From Rhizobiales bacterium 62-47 (lineage in GTDB: Bacteria > Pseudomonadota > Alphaproteobacteria > Rhizobiales > Xanthobacteraceae), in contig MKVX01000007.1 of NCBI GenBank assembly GCA_001899255.1, forward strand, positions 1 through 64,000: 64,000 nt of DNA, in the 5' to 3' direction. Below, piece by piece: positions 51,308 to 59,411 of the stretch. A model generated the notes under the pieces. The model was not told where the DNA came from, did not search any database, and was given only the letters and a program-made list of their open reading frames with translations. Numbering within the stretch: position 1 is the stretch's first letter; the number at the start of each line of letters is the position of its first letter. The translations under genes and the position numbers were made by a program.

Positions 51308-52690
51308 TTAGCTCACTCCCGCGTTGGCAAGAATCTTTTGCGCGCGAATACGTTGATCGTCAGAGATGACCAGACGTTCTGCAAAAGGCTCGTCGATCGG
51401 GGCCGTTGCATCGATACCCATCTTGGTCACAGTGAACGACGCCGGATCGGAGGTCGGATCGATGATTGCGGACTTGACGCCCGGCACCAGAAGAATGTCT
51501 TTCTCGGCTTTCACTCTCGTCGCGACTGCCCACATCACGTCGTCCATATCGAAGATGTCGACATCATCGTCCACGACGATCACTTGCTTGGTGTAAAGCT
51601 CTGTACCCAACGCCGTGAGCATCGCCATCTTCGGTTCGCCTTCGGCGACCTTTTTCATCGAGACGATTGCAAGAAACGCGCCACACGTTTTGTGGGGAAC
51701 ATGCACCGCACGGACATTGGGCAAATTCCGGCGCAGGGCATTGAGAATTTCTCCCTCACGCGTAATGCACGATATCAGGATATGATCTCGGGACATGCCG
51801 GACACCACGCTATGGAAATAGGCATCGCGCCGCATTCTCACGCGGTGCGCGACAAACACATTCTGCGTGCTCCGATATGATGCGTAACCGGTGAATTCGC
51901 CGAATGGCCCCTCGGGTTCATGGACACCGGCGAGAATCTCACCTTCGATGATCATCTCGGCGCCGGCGGGAACTTCGATATCGCCGACACCGCAACGCGC
52001 GAGACGATACGGTTCGCCGAACAGTCCGCCAATGATCTCAAATTTGCGAACATGAGGCGGATATGCATAGACCATCGAGCCCATGTAGTGCAGCGGATGC
52101 ACGCCGATAACGATCGCAGCAGGCAAAGACTGGCCCTTCGCCTCGGCTCTCCGATGAAATTCATACATGCGACGGCGCGAATGCAATGAAACGCCGAGCC
52201 GGTTTTTTCCCTTCAACATGAGCCGGTGGAAGCCAGTGGTATCGACGCCGGTTTCCGGATCGCGCGCAGTGATTTGCCCTGCCGTGATATAGGGCGCGGC
52301 GTCGACCGAAAATTGAAACGGAATGGGAAGCTTCGTCAGGTCGATCTGGTCGCCTTCGAGAACGACTTCATCCCAAGCACCTTTGGATACGACCTCTGGT
52401 GGAATGTAGGTCTGGCATCGATCGCGAAAGGCTGTCGGGAGGCTTTGCACATCGCTGCCAAGGCACTGCGCCAAGAGTTTTCTGTTGCCGGCCACGTTGG
52501 TCACGACGGGCATGTCGAAGCCCTCGACGTTCTCGAAAATGACCACCGGGCTTCGATTGAGTCGATCCAATTCGAAGATCGTCGAAGTCATTTCCAGCTG
52601 TTGGCTGACGGGCTCACGGATCCTCAGAACATCCTCTGGATTGGTCTTCTCTACCTTCTCGACAAATCCGCGTAGGCTTTGATTGTCCAT
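51308..52690 (-). CDS. ubiD: UbiD family decarboxylase
   Basis: 460 residues. EPEGPFGEFTGY places E260 and E265 at the prenyl-FMN active site with the spacing of UbiD enzymes, and SRDHILISCITREGEIL-type sequence follows. It performs non-oxidative (de)carboxylation of aromatic or heteroaromatic acids with prenylated FMN from the UbiX in the same operon. ATG 52690 is used; the TTG at 52696 is also near the GGAGG site. A palindrome sits 38 bases upstream. Confidence 0.92.
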   Translation of the reverse strand: MDNQSLRGFVEKVEKTNPEDVLRIREPVSQQLEMTSTIFELDRLNRSPVVIFENVEGFDMPVVTNVAGNRKLLAQCLGSDVQSLPTAFRDRCQTYIPPEVVSKGAWDEVVLEGDQIDLTKLPIPFQFSVDAAPYITAGQITARDPETGVDTTGFHRLMLKGKNRLGVSLHSRRRMYEFHRRAEAKGQSLPAAIVIGVHPLHYMGSMVYAYPPHVRKFEIIGGLFGEPYRLARCGVGDIEVPAGAEMIIEGEILAGVHEPEGPFGEFTGYASYRSTQNVFVAHRVRMRRDAYFHSVVSGMSRDHILISCITREGEILNALRRNLPNVRAVHVPHKTCGAFLAIVSMKKVAEGEPKMAMLTALGTELYTKQVIVVDDDVDIFDMDDVMWAVATRVKAEKDILLVPGVKSAIIDPTSDPASFTVTKMGIDATAPIDEPFAERLVISDDQRIRAQKILANAGVS

Positions 52691-52727
52691 TTCCAAGCAA
52701 CCTCCCGTCCCTTATCGCCAGCAACTA

Positions 52728-52742
52728 ATCATCTTATATGAT
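52728..52742. promoter_or_regulatory. Predicted operator upstream of ubiD
   Basis: ATCAT-CTTAT-ATGAT is a 15-bp palindrome, partly overlapping CTTAT-ATG-ATAAG (52733-52745). It is 38 bases before the ubiD start, where a FadR-type regulator encoded at 53563 could act. Bases 52746-52929 show no gene. Confidence 0.5.
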
Positions 52743-52929
52743 AAGTTAGCGGCTTAAGCAAGCCTCGGACGTCTTTGCCCGAACCCCTTGGGTGTCTTAA
52801 CGCGAGGCAATTGGCGATCGCCTAAGGCAACGCAAAAGAGGCGCGCCTGGCACGTGAACGCAGAGTCAATCCAAGCCGCGCGTGACAATGCCGGCGATGC
52901 CGACGATACGCTCGGCAAGCCGCAAGGAG

Positions 52930-53421
52930 CTATGGTTGACGACTGAGGCTGGCCGATAGTGTCGCCAACTGCTGGTCCGGAAAATTGACTTTCAAGATTC
53001 CGGCATAGGCTTCACAGTTGGCTTTTGCCGCCACAACCCTGTCATCAGCTTCCCCTGGATTCGAAAACGCGGCCTCCATGGCATCTTGCTGCAGGTGCTC
53101 GGCAATCAACTCTTCCTGCTTCAATCGCTGGCGAAGTGAGGCAACCTCAGGTGACGACCAGATCGGGCCTGGATCCTTAAGAAAGCGCCGGGCGTCTCGC
53201 AATGGTCGGACCACGTGCAATTGCCAATCCTGGCTAAGTGCGATGAGTTGCTCCACCTCCGTCTTTGCGAGCCTGCGGCCGCGCTGCGCCTGCCAGAGCA
53301 GATAGAGCAGAATGTTCACGTCGACGCCAAAGCGGTCCTGCAGATCAAGGCACGCATCCGCAACACCCGGGGCCGCATAGAACCTCAGCGAAAAATTCCA
53401 GAAGGAGGACGATTCCTGCAT
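52930..53421 (-). CDS. TIGR02444/DUF2390 family protein
   Basis: 163 residues. SFWNFSLRFYAAPGVADACLDLQD and VDVNILLYLLWQAQRG are the family's signature region; the rest is predicted helical. The function is unknown; homologues are common and often lie away from any operon. It sits between ubiD and the FadR-type regulator and has no obvious metabolic link. Confidence 0.85.
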   Translation of the reverse strand: MQESSSFWNFSLRFYAAPGVADACLDLQDRFGVDVNILLYLLWQAQRGRRLAKTEVEQLIALSQDWQLHVVRPLRDARRFLKDPGPIWSSPEVASLRQRLKQEELIAEHLQQDAMEAAFSNPGEADDRVVAAKANCEAYAGILKVNFPDQQLATLSASLSRQP

Positions 53422-53562
53422 TCAGACCTCTTGTGCCATCGAGGGATTTCCCGCCGTATCTGGTGGATTGAGCCAAAAACCATATCAAAAACAAGACGAA
53501 GCAGGTATGCTCAGTTGTATTCTGCGATCGATTTCCGCGCAGTCCGAGTTCGTGACCAGGCG

Positions 53563-54270
53563 ATGACTTATAAACGCGTGCGGCGATCTGCCGTTTCCAA
53601 CAACCTCACAGACCGTATCACGATGATGTTGCGCGAAGACATCATCAACGGCAAATACGAGCCCGGAAAGCAACTGCCTGCAGGCAAAGACCTCAGCGAG
53701 TCTTTTGGCGTCAGCATAACGGTGGTGCGCGAGGCGCTGTCACGGTTGAAATCGGATGGATTGATCGCCTCTCATCAGGGCAAAGGCGTCTTCGTCGAGA
53801 ACGATGCCAAAGCACGTCCCTTCAGGCTGGCGACAACAGGCGAACCGCAAAACTCCCTGCGCCATATCTTCGAGTTGCGTATGGCGGTGGAAATGCAGGC
53901 CGCCAGCCTGGCCGCTGAACGGCGGACAGCGGCAAATCTGAAAACGATGGCCGCGTGCCTGAAAGTGATGCAACCGTCCCAAAGCTCGTTCGAGGAGGCT
54001 CTTGCGTCCGATATCGCTTTTCATCTCGCCATAGCGGAAGCGACGCAAAATCCCCTCATCGTCGACTTCATGCGGTTCCTGCAGCCGCATTTGTATGAAT
54101 CAATTTCGCGAGCGCGCGCCAACTCCGCCAAGAATTCCGAGACCAAAATCATCGCCTATGAAGATCACTACGCCATTTTCGAAGCCATCGAAGCCTCTGA
54201 TCCTCATCGTGCGCGGCTGGCAGCCCGTCGCGTTCTCGAACGGAGCTTGCGGCGGCTTGAAAGCAAGTAA
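53563..54270 (+). CDS. GntR family regulator, FadR subfamily (FCD domain)
   Basis: 235 residues. Winged helix (REDIINGKYEPGKQLPAGKDLSESF, SITVVREALSRLKSDGLI) and an all-helical FCD effector domain with the metal-site histidines in ASDIAFHLAIAEA and near HYAIFEAIEASDP. ATG 53563 gives the normal length; the frame is open far upstream without family similarity. It is the likely regulator of the divergent ubiD-transporter-ubiX operon about 870 bases away. Confidence 0.9.
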   Translation: MTYKRVRRSAVSNNLTDRITMMLREDIINGKYEPGKQLPAGKDLSESFGVSITVVREALSRLKSDGLIASHQGKGVFVENDAKARPFRLATTGEPQNSLRHIFELRMAVEMQAASLAAERRTAANLKTMAACLKVMQPSQSSFEEALASDIAFHLAIAEATQNPLIVDFMRFLQPHLYESISRARANSAKNSETKIIAYEDHYAIFEAIEASDPHRARLAARRVLERSLRRLESK

Positions 54271-54302
54271 GCCTCCCTTCCCGGCATTTGTCTAAATCAT
54301 AT

Positions 54303-54335
54303 TCCGTCTTCGACGGAGAGATCGCCGGCCGGCGA
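54303..54335. other. Two short palindromes after the FadR-type gene
   Basis: TCCGTC-TTC-GACGGA (54303-54317) and TCGCCGGCCGGCGA (54322-54335) are perfect. The first may terminate the regulator transcript. Apart from the FixK-type box, 54336-54582 contains no gene I can support. Confidence 0.45.
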
Positions 54336-54503
54336 CCATTTCAACGAAATGCATTCAGTTCTCTCAACGACAATCGGTGAGCTCGATCTGCGCGTGCACA
54401 GACGCAATCTGACGCATCCACACGAACGCGATTGAAGGTGCGTGTAATTTTGCTGAATGGATGCGCGGCAACTGGAAGAATTCACCAACGCGTGAATGCT
54501 TGT

Positions 54504-54517
54504 TTGACTTGAATCAA
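54504..54517 (+). promoter_or_regulatory. FixK/FNR-type box before the Spy-like gene
   Basis: TTGACTTGAATCAA matches TTGAT-N4-ATCAA at 9 of 10 positions. It is centred about 72 bases before the start at 54583, suggesting oxygen-dependent control. Confidence 0.55.
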
Positions 54518-54582
54518 ATCGCTCCCGGCGTCTCGGTCGTCAACTGCTACTGGGGACATGATGCGAGATCCAGGAGCTTGCG

Positions 54583-55098
54583 ATGATGATCATGAAATTA
54601 GCCGTTGTAACAACTGCAGTTCTCATAGCAGCATCACCTCTTGCCTACGCAGCAGAACGGCCCTCCTCCTCTGCAGGTATGACGCATCCGAGTGCTGCAG
54701 ATCTTAACAGATTGACGGATGCGCGCGTGACAATAATCAAGGCCGCGCTGCAACTCACATCCGACCAGGAAAAATACTGGCCGGCCGTGGAGGAGGCCAT
54801 CCGAGCCAGAGCCAAAAACCGGCAGGCCCGGTGGGAGCGTTTGGAGGATCTCCGCGACGAAGGCCCTATGGAGGCGCTTAACGACAACCGCAATCCGGTC
54901 GAATTCATGCAACGTCGCGCAGCTTCATTGAGTCAACGTGCGGCCGACCTCAAGAAACTCGCGGACGCCTGGGAGCCGCTCTACAAAACACTCAGTCAGG
55001 ATCAGAAAAGAAGGATGGCCTTCGCAACGATCGTAACTGCGCGTGGAATTCGAAATGCGATTGAACGTCGTCTCGAAGCCGACGATGACGACGAATAA
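54583..55098 (+). CDS. Periplasmic LTxxQ-motif (Spy/CpxP-like) protein
   Basis: 171 residues with a signal peptide (MKLAVVTTAVLIAASPLAYA) and a helical mature domain carrying LQLTSDQEKYW and LSQDQKRRM, the LTxxQ-like motifs of Spy/CpxP chaperones. The C-terminus is acidic (EADDDDE). A FixK-type box lies upstream and a terminator downstream, so it is a single-gene unit. It is probably a stress-responsive periplasmic chaperone or metal-stress protein; ATG 54592 is an alternative start. Confidence 0.82.
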   Translation: MMIMKLAVVTTAVLIAASPLAYAAERPSSSAGMTHPSAADLNRLTDARVTIIKAALQLTSDQEKYWPAVEEAIRARAKNRQARWERLEDLRDEGPMEALNDNRNPVEFMQRRAASLSQRAADLKKLADAWEPLYKTLSQDQKRRMAFATIVTARGIRNAIERRLEADDDDE

Positions 55099-55174
55099 TA
55101 CTGCCAGGAAGCAGCCTTCAAATTGCTGACAAAGCAGACTACAAAGCCGAAGGGCAATGCAATCCCCACAAATC

Positions 55175-55201
55175 GCCGCCTGGGCTAAAAGCCAAGGCGG
55201 C
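55175..55201 (+). terminator. Terminator after the Spy-like gene
   Basis: GCCGCCT/AGGCGGC and GGCT/AGCC arms with one mismatch form the stem (55175-55201), followed by ATTTCTTG. It lies 76 bases after the Spy-like stop. Confidence 0.75.
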
Positions 55202-55427
55202 ATTTCTTGTGCCAATGAATTGGATTGCGCCCTCGGGCTAGCTGCGAGTGCGCGACCGCATTGGCCTACGACGACACTCGTGTGGGTCGGTCTCGCCTCC
55301 ACAATCGTTCGGAGCGAGGCGACGTGCGTTCTGATGAACGTCTTCTCCTATTCGGTTAGTCCGGCAGCCACAAACGACCGCACGGAATGGCGGCTCCACC
55401 CAGTTGTGGAATTTCAGGAGTTCACGA

Positions 55428-55532
55428 ATGAAGAGCGATGCAGCGCACCATTTGATCGTGCCCATCGTCTGGGACGATCGCGGGAGTCATGCTTACTCCT
55501 ACGCGTCCGCGACTCTAAGTTCGGCAGGATGA
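55428..55532 (+). CDS. Possible 34-residue protein
   Basis: An ATG frame of 34 codons beginning MKSDAAHHLIVPIVWDD, with CAGGAG at a good distance upstream. It has no recognised domain and could be a remnant. The rest of 55202-55550 contains no convincing gene. Confidence 0.35.
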   Translation: MKSDAAHHLIVPIVWDDRGSHAYSYASATLSSAG

Positions 55533-55550
55533 GTAAGTTCCAGCGGCAGC

Positions 55551-55787
55551 TCAATCGGCAGTCGGTAACCACCGCATAGTGAATTCGATGCAGCCGTCAT
55601 GCAATTCACGCCAGCATTCCACCTCTGTCATATAAGCTGCAACCGGATAGCGGTCGAGTAGCGCCCTCGCCTTTTGACGCGCCTCATCAAGCGGCAGTGT
55701 GAAGGTCTCGCGACTGAAGCCGTCGCTTAGTTTCTGCCGATCGCGTCGGCCGCGCATCCTGTCTGCCAGATCATTAGGTTTTTTCAT
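55551..55787 (-). CDS. Small hypothetical protein
   Basis: 78 residues from ATG 55787 (MKKPNDLADRMRGRRD); an ATG at 55799 is possible. It has an RRDRQKLSDGF segment and a C-terminus CIEFTMRWLPTAD. I do not recognise the family. It is the third gene of a compact minus-strand unit of three small genes (56231 to 55551) and overlaps the one before it by about 14 bases, an arrangement that argues for real genes. Confidence 0.5.
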   Translation of the reverse strand: MKKPNDLADRMRGRRDRQKLSDGFSRETFTLPLDEARQKARALLDRYPVAAYMTEVECWRELHDGCIEFTMRWLPTAD

Positions 55788-55980
55788 GGTTGCCACCATG
55801 GCGCTGCCGTCGGGTGCGACGCCGATGGGCTTTGGACGGCTCAGCGGGTCCACTATCGGCCGCCTTGACGCTCTTTCTCAATGCATCCTTGAGATCGATC
55901 AGCACATTATGTTTCTTCAGCATATCGAGGAGTTCCTGTAACGCCGCCATCCCGCTTTGTAGCCGGGCCTGGATCACCAA
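55774..55980 (-). CDS. Small hypothetical protein, helical with basic C-terminus
   Basis: 68 residues starting MVIQARLQSGMAALQELLDMLK, a helical stretch, then an Arg/His-rich tail (HRRRTRRQRHGG). No family recognised. It starts 2 bases after the upstream zinc-ribbon-like gene and overlaps the downstream one, consistent with a coupled small-gene operon. Confidence 0.45.
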   Translation of the reverse strand: MVIQARLQSGMAALQELLDMLKKHNVLIDLKDALRKSVKAADSGPAEPSKAHRRRTRRQRHGGNHEKT

Positions 55981-55982
55981 AA

Positions 55983-56231
55983 CTAAAACTCACCCTTAAA
56001 ATCTGCCGTAGTCTCCCAGCGTTCACCGCATTTGGGGCAGCACCATTCGTTGATGACGAACGACGGCCAGCAGGTTGACGAGTCGGGCGCTGTGACGATG
56101 TATCCGCATTTGCAAATATCGGTTCCCGCGACAGGTGAATGTCGTGGCTTACCCTTCGGTGCCGCAACCATCGCGTTCCAACGGCGCTCGAACTGTAGTT
56201 GAAGATGCAAGTGATAATTGGTGGCTTTCAT
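55983..56231 (-). CDS. Small protein with zinc-ribbon-like cysteines
   Basis: 82 residues. CKCGYIV in the middle and CCPKCGERW near the C-terminus could form a zinc ribbon; the N-terminus MKATNYHLHLQLQFERRW is amphipathic. No named family. It is the first gene of the small minus-strand unit. About 45 bases of its leader resemble the leader of the gene at 57440-57538, which suggests a shared promoter type. Confidence 0.55.
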   Translation of the reverse strand: MKATNYHLHLQLQFERRWNAMVAAPKGKPRHSPVAGTDICKCGYIVTAPDSSTCWPSFVINEWCCPKCGERWETTADFKGEF

Positions 56232-56367
56232 CGCACCCGCCTCCTGCAGTTGGCGGGAGCGCGACTGGTCTCTCTGTCACCGATCAAATACCACAGGCCA
56301 CGCGGTGATCGTCGCAATCTGCGCCTGTTGGTCCGCCAACGCCAGCATTAATAATCATCATGCCGCG

Positions 56368-56811
56368 ATCAATTTCAGTGCAGACTACATCCGTAATCAC
56401 CGGCCCCACGGTCTGCCCATCGCTGAAGAATGCCGTCTGATGGGCATCGCGCGATCAACCTATTATGATGCGCCTGCGGTGCGCGCCGGCGATGTGGAGC
56501 TGTTGAACGCGATCACCGCGATCTGCAACGAGTTCGAAGCCTATGGCTGGCGCCGCGTGCAGGCGGCGCTTCGCCATCGAGGCGTGATCGCCAACCACAA
56601 GCGGATCAAGCGCCTGATGCGCGAGCACGATCGTCAGCCGCACCGCCGCAGACGTTATATCATCACCACCGACAGCGACCATGATCAGCTCATCTTCCCG
56701 GATCGCTCGAAAGATATCATCCTTGATGGCCCGGACCAGCTCTGGGTAGCGGACCTGACCTACGTCGCCAACATCGGCAGCTTTGCCTATGTGGCGATCA
56801 CTGCAATAGCG
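56368..56811 (+). pseudogene. IS3-family transposase (OrfB) remnant
   Basis: About 148 codons match the N-terminal half of IS3 OrfB: a start region ADYIRNHRPHGLPIAEECRLMG with IARSTYYDA, helix HTH_21 with VIANHKRIKRLMREH, and the start of the integrase core GPDQLWVADLTYVA. It contains the first catalytic Asp (WVAD) but the frame leaves the family after YVAITAIA, before the second Asp. OrfA is not visible. It is a truncated, inactive copy, evidence of past transposition in this debris zone. Confidence 0.85.
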
Positions 56812-56822
56812 CGGGAACATTC

Positions 56823-56969
56823 ATGTATGTTGCCTTTCTTGAATGGCTGAATGCGAGCACAGACGCATGTCGGCATCGTTGCAGCGCAGACATCTCCGAC
56901 TTCCAGCGAAAGACCGGCGAACAATCGAGCGAATTCAACCACGGGCTCAAGGTCGAATTGGACCGATGA
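56823..56969 (+). CDS. Possible 48-residue protein or gene fragment
   Basis: A frame beginning MYVAFLEWLNASTDACRH and ending GLKVELDR, right after the transposase remnant. It reads like protein but has no ribosome site and no recognised family. It may be the tail of a gene cut by the insertion. Confidence 0.25.
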   Translation: MYVAFLEWLNASTDACRHRCSADISDFQRKTGEQSSEFNHGLKVELDR

Positions 56970-57099
56970 CGTCCATCCGCCGCTCGCGCACGGCGTTGCG
57001 CCAGCTTGTGATCGCCTCTTCAAGGCATCCCGGATGCGGAGTCCAACCCGTCTTCGCGACAACCCTAGGAAATCATCAAAAGCAAGCCCCGACGTTCGC

Positions 57100-57447
57100 C
57101 TACCTCTTCTTAGCCGGCCGGAAATCCGGCTGCCAGGCAACCTCTTTCCGGCTCGGCGCAGCCGCTATCACCTTGGCTTTTCCCTTCTTCGGCTTCTTGG
57201 CTTCGCGATTGCCGCGTTGCTCTCCCTTTGCCATATCGTCCATCTCCTGTTGAGGCTTGAGTTCGTCCAGTTCGTCCGACTGCAGAACGCGACCGCGTGG
57301 CGTGCAGACGCGGACGTCCATGTAGCCGTCACGCAGCAGCTTTCGTGCGAGGCGCAGTGCGACGGTCGCGCTGCCGCGCCCGAGGTTGGCGCTGCCATAC
57401 TCGTTGGTACCCGTGACCAGGTAAGGCACGTGCGTTGCCCTAGCCAT
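57100..57447 (-). CDS. Hypothetical protein, two-part small protein
   Basis: 115 residues. The first 65 (MARATHVPYLVTGTNEYGS onward, with LRLARKLLRDGYMDVRVCTPRG) look like one small conserved protein; the last 45 start with a second plausible start (MAKGEQRGNREAKKPKKG) rich in Lys/Arg and resemble a separate small basic protein. They are in one frame here, so this is either a fusion or a pair joined by loss of a stop. It overlaps the small membrane-protein gene upstream by 8 bases. Confidence 0.5.
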   Translation of the reverse strand: MARATHVPYLVTGTNEYGSANLGRGSATVALRLARKLLRDGYMDVRVCTPRGRVLQSDELDELKPQQEMDDMAKGEQRGNREAKKPKKGKAKVIAAAPSRKEVAWQPDFRPAKKR

Positions 57448-57538
57448 TAAGGATGGCCGCAGCACAAACCAGAAGCAAAAGGAAAAGTGGAACGATCACC
57501 GGCGGGACGATCCATTCCGAGGCGTGAAAACGCGACAT
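57440..57538 (-). CDS. 32-residue single-pass membrane protein
   Basis: An ATG frame of 32 codons: MSRFHASEWIVPPVIV then PLFLLLLVCAAAILNG, one clear membrane helix. AGGAG stands 6 bases before the ATG, and its stop overlaps the next gene (ATGGCTAG). It is short but well supported by start, ribosome site, hydrophobicity and coupling. Confidence 0.6.
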   Translation of the reverse strand: MSRFHASEWIVPPVIVPLFLLLLVCAAAILNG

Positions 57539-57793
57539 CGAGCGCTCCTGCAACTCTGTCGGCGGGAGCGCACGCGCCCCTCAGTCACCGGTCGATGCCG
57601 TTGAGAAGTGCGGTGATATAATCACCCTACGCCTGCGGCAGGCCAATAGCGAGCACTAAACCGCACTTCGGACAAGGACCACTGCGGCGTCAGCGCGCGG
57701 CGGTCGAATGTGCTGGCTATTGCCCCCACGATGGGCGCATGGTCATTGCTGTCGATCGGTTGGGGCCCCTCTTGCAAATAAAGGCAGGCGTGC
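57539..57793. other. Divergent promoter region of the small genes
   Basis: Bases 57545-57595 (minus strand) resemble the leader at 56235-56285. No gene is convincingly present; a minus-strand frame ending in GPCPKCGLVLAIGLPQA looks like the end of a degraded zinc-ribbon protein. Confidence 0.35.
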
Positions 57794-58060
57794 ATGACCA
57801 TCCGCTCGCGGCGAGAGACCGTCACGTTCAGACATCCATTCCGAATCTGCGGCATCGAGCGGCGGCTGCCCGCCGACGCTTACGAGGTCATCACCGATGA
57901 AGAGACGATCGAGAGTCTCACTTTCGCGGCCTATCGCCGCATCGCTACGATGATCATGGTGCCCGCGGAAGGCGTCCGCGACTCCATGGAAATGCTCTTG
58001 ATCGGCTCGGTCGACCTTGCCAATGCGCAGGCTGCGGATGCGAGCGCCGCACATGACTGA
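57794..58060 (+). CDS. Small conserved hypothetical protein
   Basis: 88 residues: RRETVTFRHPFRICGIERRLPAD and YRRIATMIMVPAEG. Similar small proteins occur widely in Bradyrhizobium-like genomes, but the function is unknown. It shares 8 bases with the next gene, so they are coupled. Confidence 0.6.
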   Translation: MTIRSRRETVTFRHPFRICGIERRLPADAYEVITDEETIESLTFAAYRRIATMIMVPAEGVRDSMEMLLIGSVDLANAQAADASAAHD

Positions 58061-58349
58061 CCGCCCCGTCGATCTCGACAAGCATCGCGGCATGGCTGCG
58101 CAAAAGGCGACCGACCTGCGCCGCACACTGGCCGATGTCGAGGTCCATGTCAGAGAACTGCGCGAGCGGGAGACCGAGGTCGAACACCGCATGATGACGG
58201 TTCCTGCCGCTTCGTGGCCGGAGGCCGCCGTCAAGGCGCGGCATCTGCTCAACCTCTACGTCGCGAGCCTGCCCGCTGAGGACACGAGGCACCGCACGCT
58301 GGTGGCGGCGTTGCTCGACGATTTCGTCCGGCTCTCGGGGAAAGCGTAA
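58053..58349 (+). CDS. Small conserved hypothetical protein, coiled coil
   Basis: 98 residues. From MTDRPVDLDKHRGMAAQKA a charged helix (RRTLADVEVHVRELRERETEVEHR) suggests a coiled coil; the C-terminus is globular. Family not named. It overlaps the upstream gene by 8 bases and is followed after 67 bases by a DUF1488-like gene. Confidence 0.6.
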   Translation: MTDRPVDLDKHRGMAAQKATDLRRTLADVEVHVRELRERETEVEHRMMTVPAASWPEAAVKARHLLNLYVASLPAEDTRHRTLVAALLDDFVRLSGKA

Positions 58350-58416
58350 GGCAACCAGGCCGCAACGAGTTGAACGAACGATTGTGCCAGGAAGCCACCA
58401 GGCAAAGGGATAAATC

Positions 58417-58695
58417 ATGACGCTTACAAGCGGCCGCTATATCGGCCACGAATATGACCGGATGATCGTGCTGTTCTCGATGCTGGACGGCGACAAGGAA
58501 ATTCCTTGCGCGATCTCGACCACCGCGATGGATTATCTCGAGCGCGGCCCCCCGGTCCGTCCCGAGCAGCGCGAAGCCCAGTTCATCCGCTTGCGCGACC
58601 GCATCGAGGCACGTGCGGCCAGCAAGTATCGAGCGACGGAGCTTGAAGGCAATCCTCGGGGTATCGTGCTGCGCGGCATCGATTTCAGGACGTAG
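58417..58695 (+). CDS. DUF1488-like protein
   Basis: 92 residues. YDRMIVLFSMLDGDKEIPCAIST resembles DUF1488 proteins, which are small and of unknown function. The ribosome site AAAGGG is at a good distance. It closes the three-gene plus-strand group of small genes. Confidence 0.55.
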   Translation: MTLTSGRYIGHEYDRMIVLFSMLDGDKEIPCAISTTAMDYLERGPPVRPEQREAQFIRLRDRIEARAASKYRATELEGNPRGIVLRGIDFRT

Positions 58696-58851
58696 AAACC
58701 GCGACGTCTCGCAATCGGAACGGTTCAAGGTCATCCTTCTCAGGCGACCGGCTTACGGCCAGCAAATCCGAACGGCGGTCGAGATTGGGACGCTCACGAA
58801 TGCAAGTATATTATCGTCAGATCACCGGTTGAGGCTTGCAATAGACGCCGG

Positions 58852-59073
58852 TTGCTGAGAGACCGAGCGTGGTCCCGCCTGCATGGTGAGCGGGGTGTGC
58901 TTTGGCTGATTGGGTTGGACACTCTCGAACTGTTGGTTGTTGCTGACCGGGCAATCGCCCGCAGTCGTGAGTTTGTCTATCAGCGCCGAGAGTTGATCGC
59001 GGAATGGGAGAGGATCCGCCGCGCACAGGAAATTCGTTTTGCCTCTCGCCGCGAGATTTGGAATCCCAAATAG
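58852..59073 (+). CDS. Doubtful small ORF
   Basis: A TTG frame of 73 codons, of which the second half (GLDTLELLVVADRAIARSRE, RRELIAEWERIRRAQE) reads as amphipathic helix. No ribosome site or known family, and start GTG 58897 is also possible. Could be a remnant. The rest of 58696-59132 has nothing convincing. Confidence 0.25.
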   Translation: MLRDRAWSRLHGERGVLWLIGLDTLELLVVADRAIARSREFVYQRRELIAEWERIRRAQEIRFASRREIWNPK

Positions 59074-59132
59074 GTATTTCTGCGCTTCGCAGCGTTGGCG
59101 TTCAGTATTTCGTGGAACCAATATTCCATCAG

Positions 59133-59411
59133 TTACGCGCGCTCCTTGCTGGTGGTGTCCGGTAAGGGCGGCTTACGCTCCGGAAGCTTCTTTTTCGGAG
59201 GCGCTGGCAGCAAACCTTCCCTGATGGCCTGCTTCCTAGCGAGCTTGCGGGCCCGGCGAATGGCCTCGGATTTTTCGCGCGTCTTCCTCTCCGAAGGCTT
59301 CTCGTAGGAGCGCCGTTGTTTCATTTCCCGGAAGACTCCCTCGCGTTGCATCTTTTTCTTCAAAACACGAAGCGCCTGGTCAATATTGTTGTCGCGAACA
59401 AGTACCTGCAA
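59133..59411 (-). CDS. rpsU: 30S ribosomal protein S21
   Basis: 92 residues. [20 protein letters not shown] and [23 protein letters not shown] are the S21 core; the C-terminus is the long basic alphaproteobacterial type with an Ala/Pro/Lys-rich end. The start is a TTG (59411) with GGGGAG at the right distance, which gives QVLVRD as residues 2-7, the conserved start. Convergent with nothing; near a cold-shock gene, as is common in this group. It may be one of several S21 copies. Confidence 0.9.
   Translation of the reverse strand: MQVLVRDNNIDQALRVLKKKMQREGVFREMKQRRSYEKPSERKTREKSEAIRRARKLARKQAIREGLLPAPPKKKLPERKPPLPDTTSKERA

Noticed and set aside
54303-54335. Site-specific attachment or replication element
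   Set aside because: Two short palindromes alone give no support for an attachment site or origin; a terminator is simpler.
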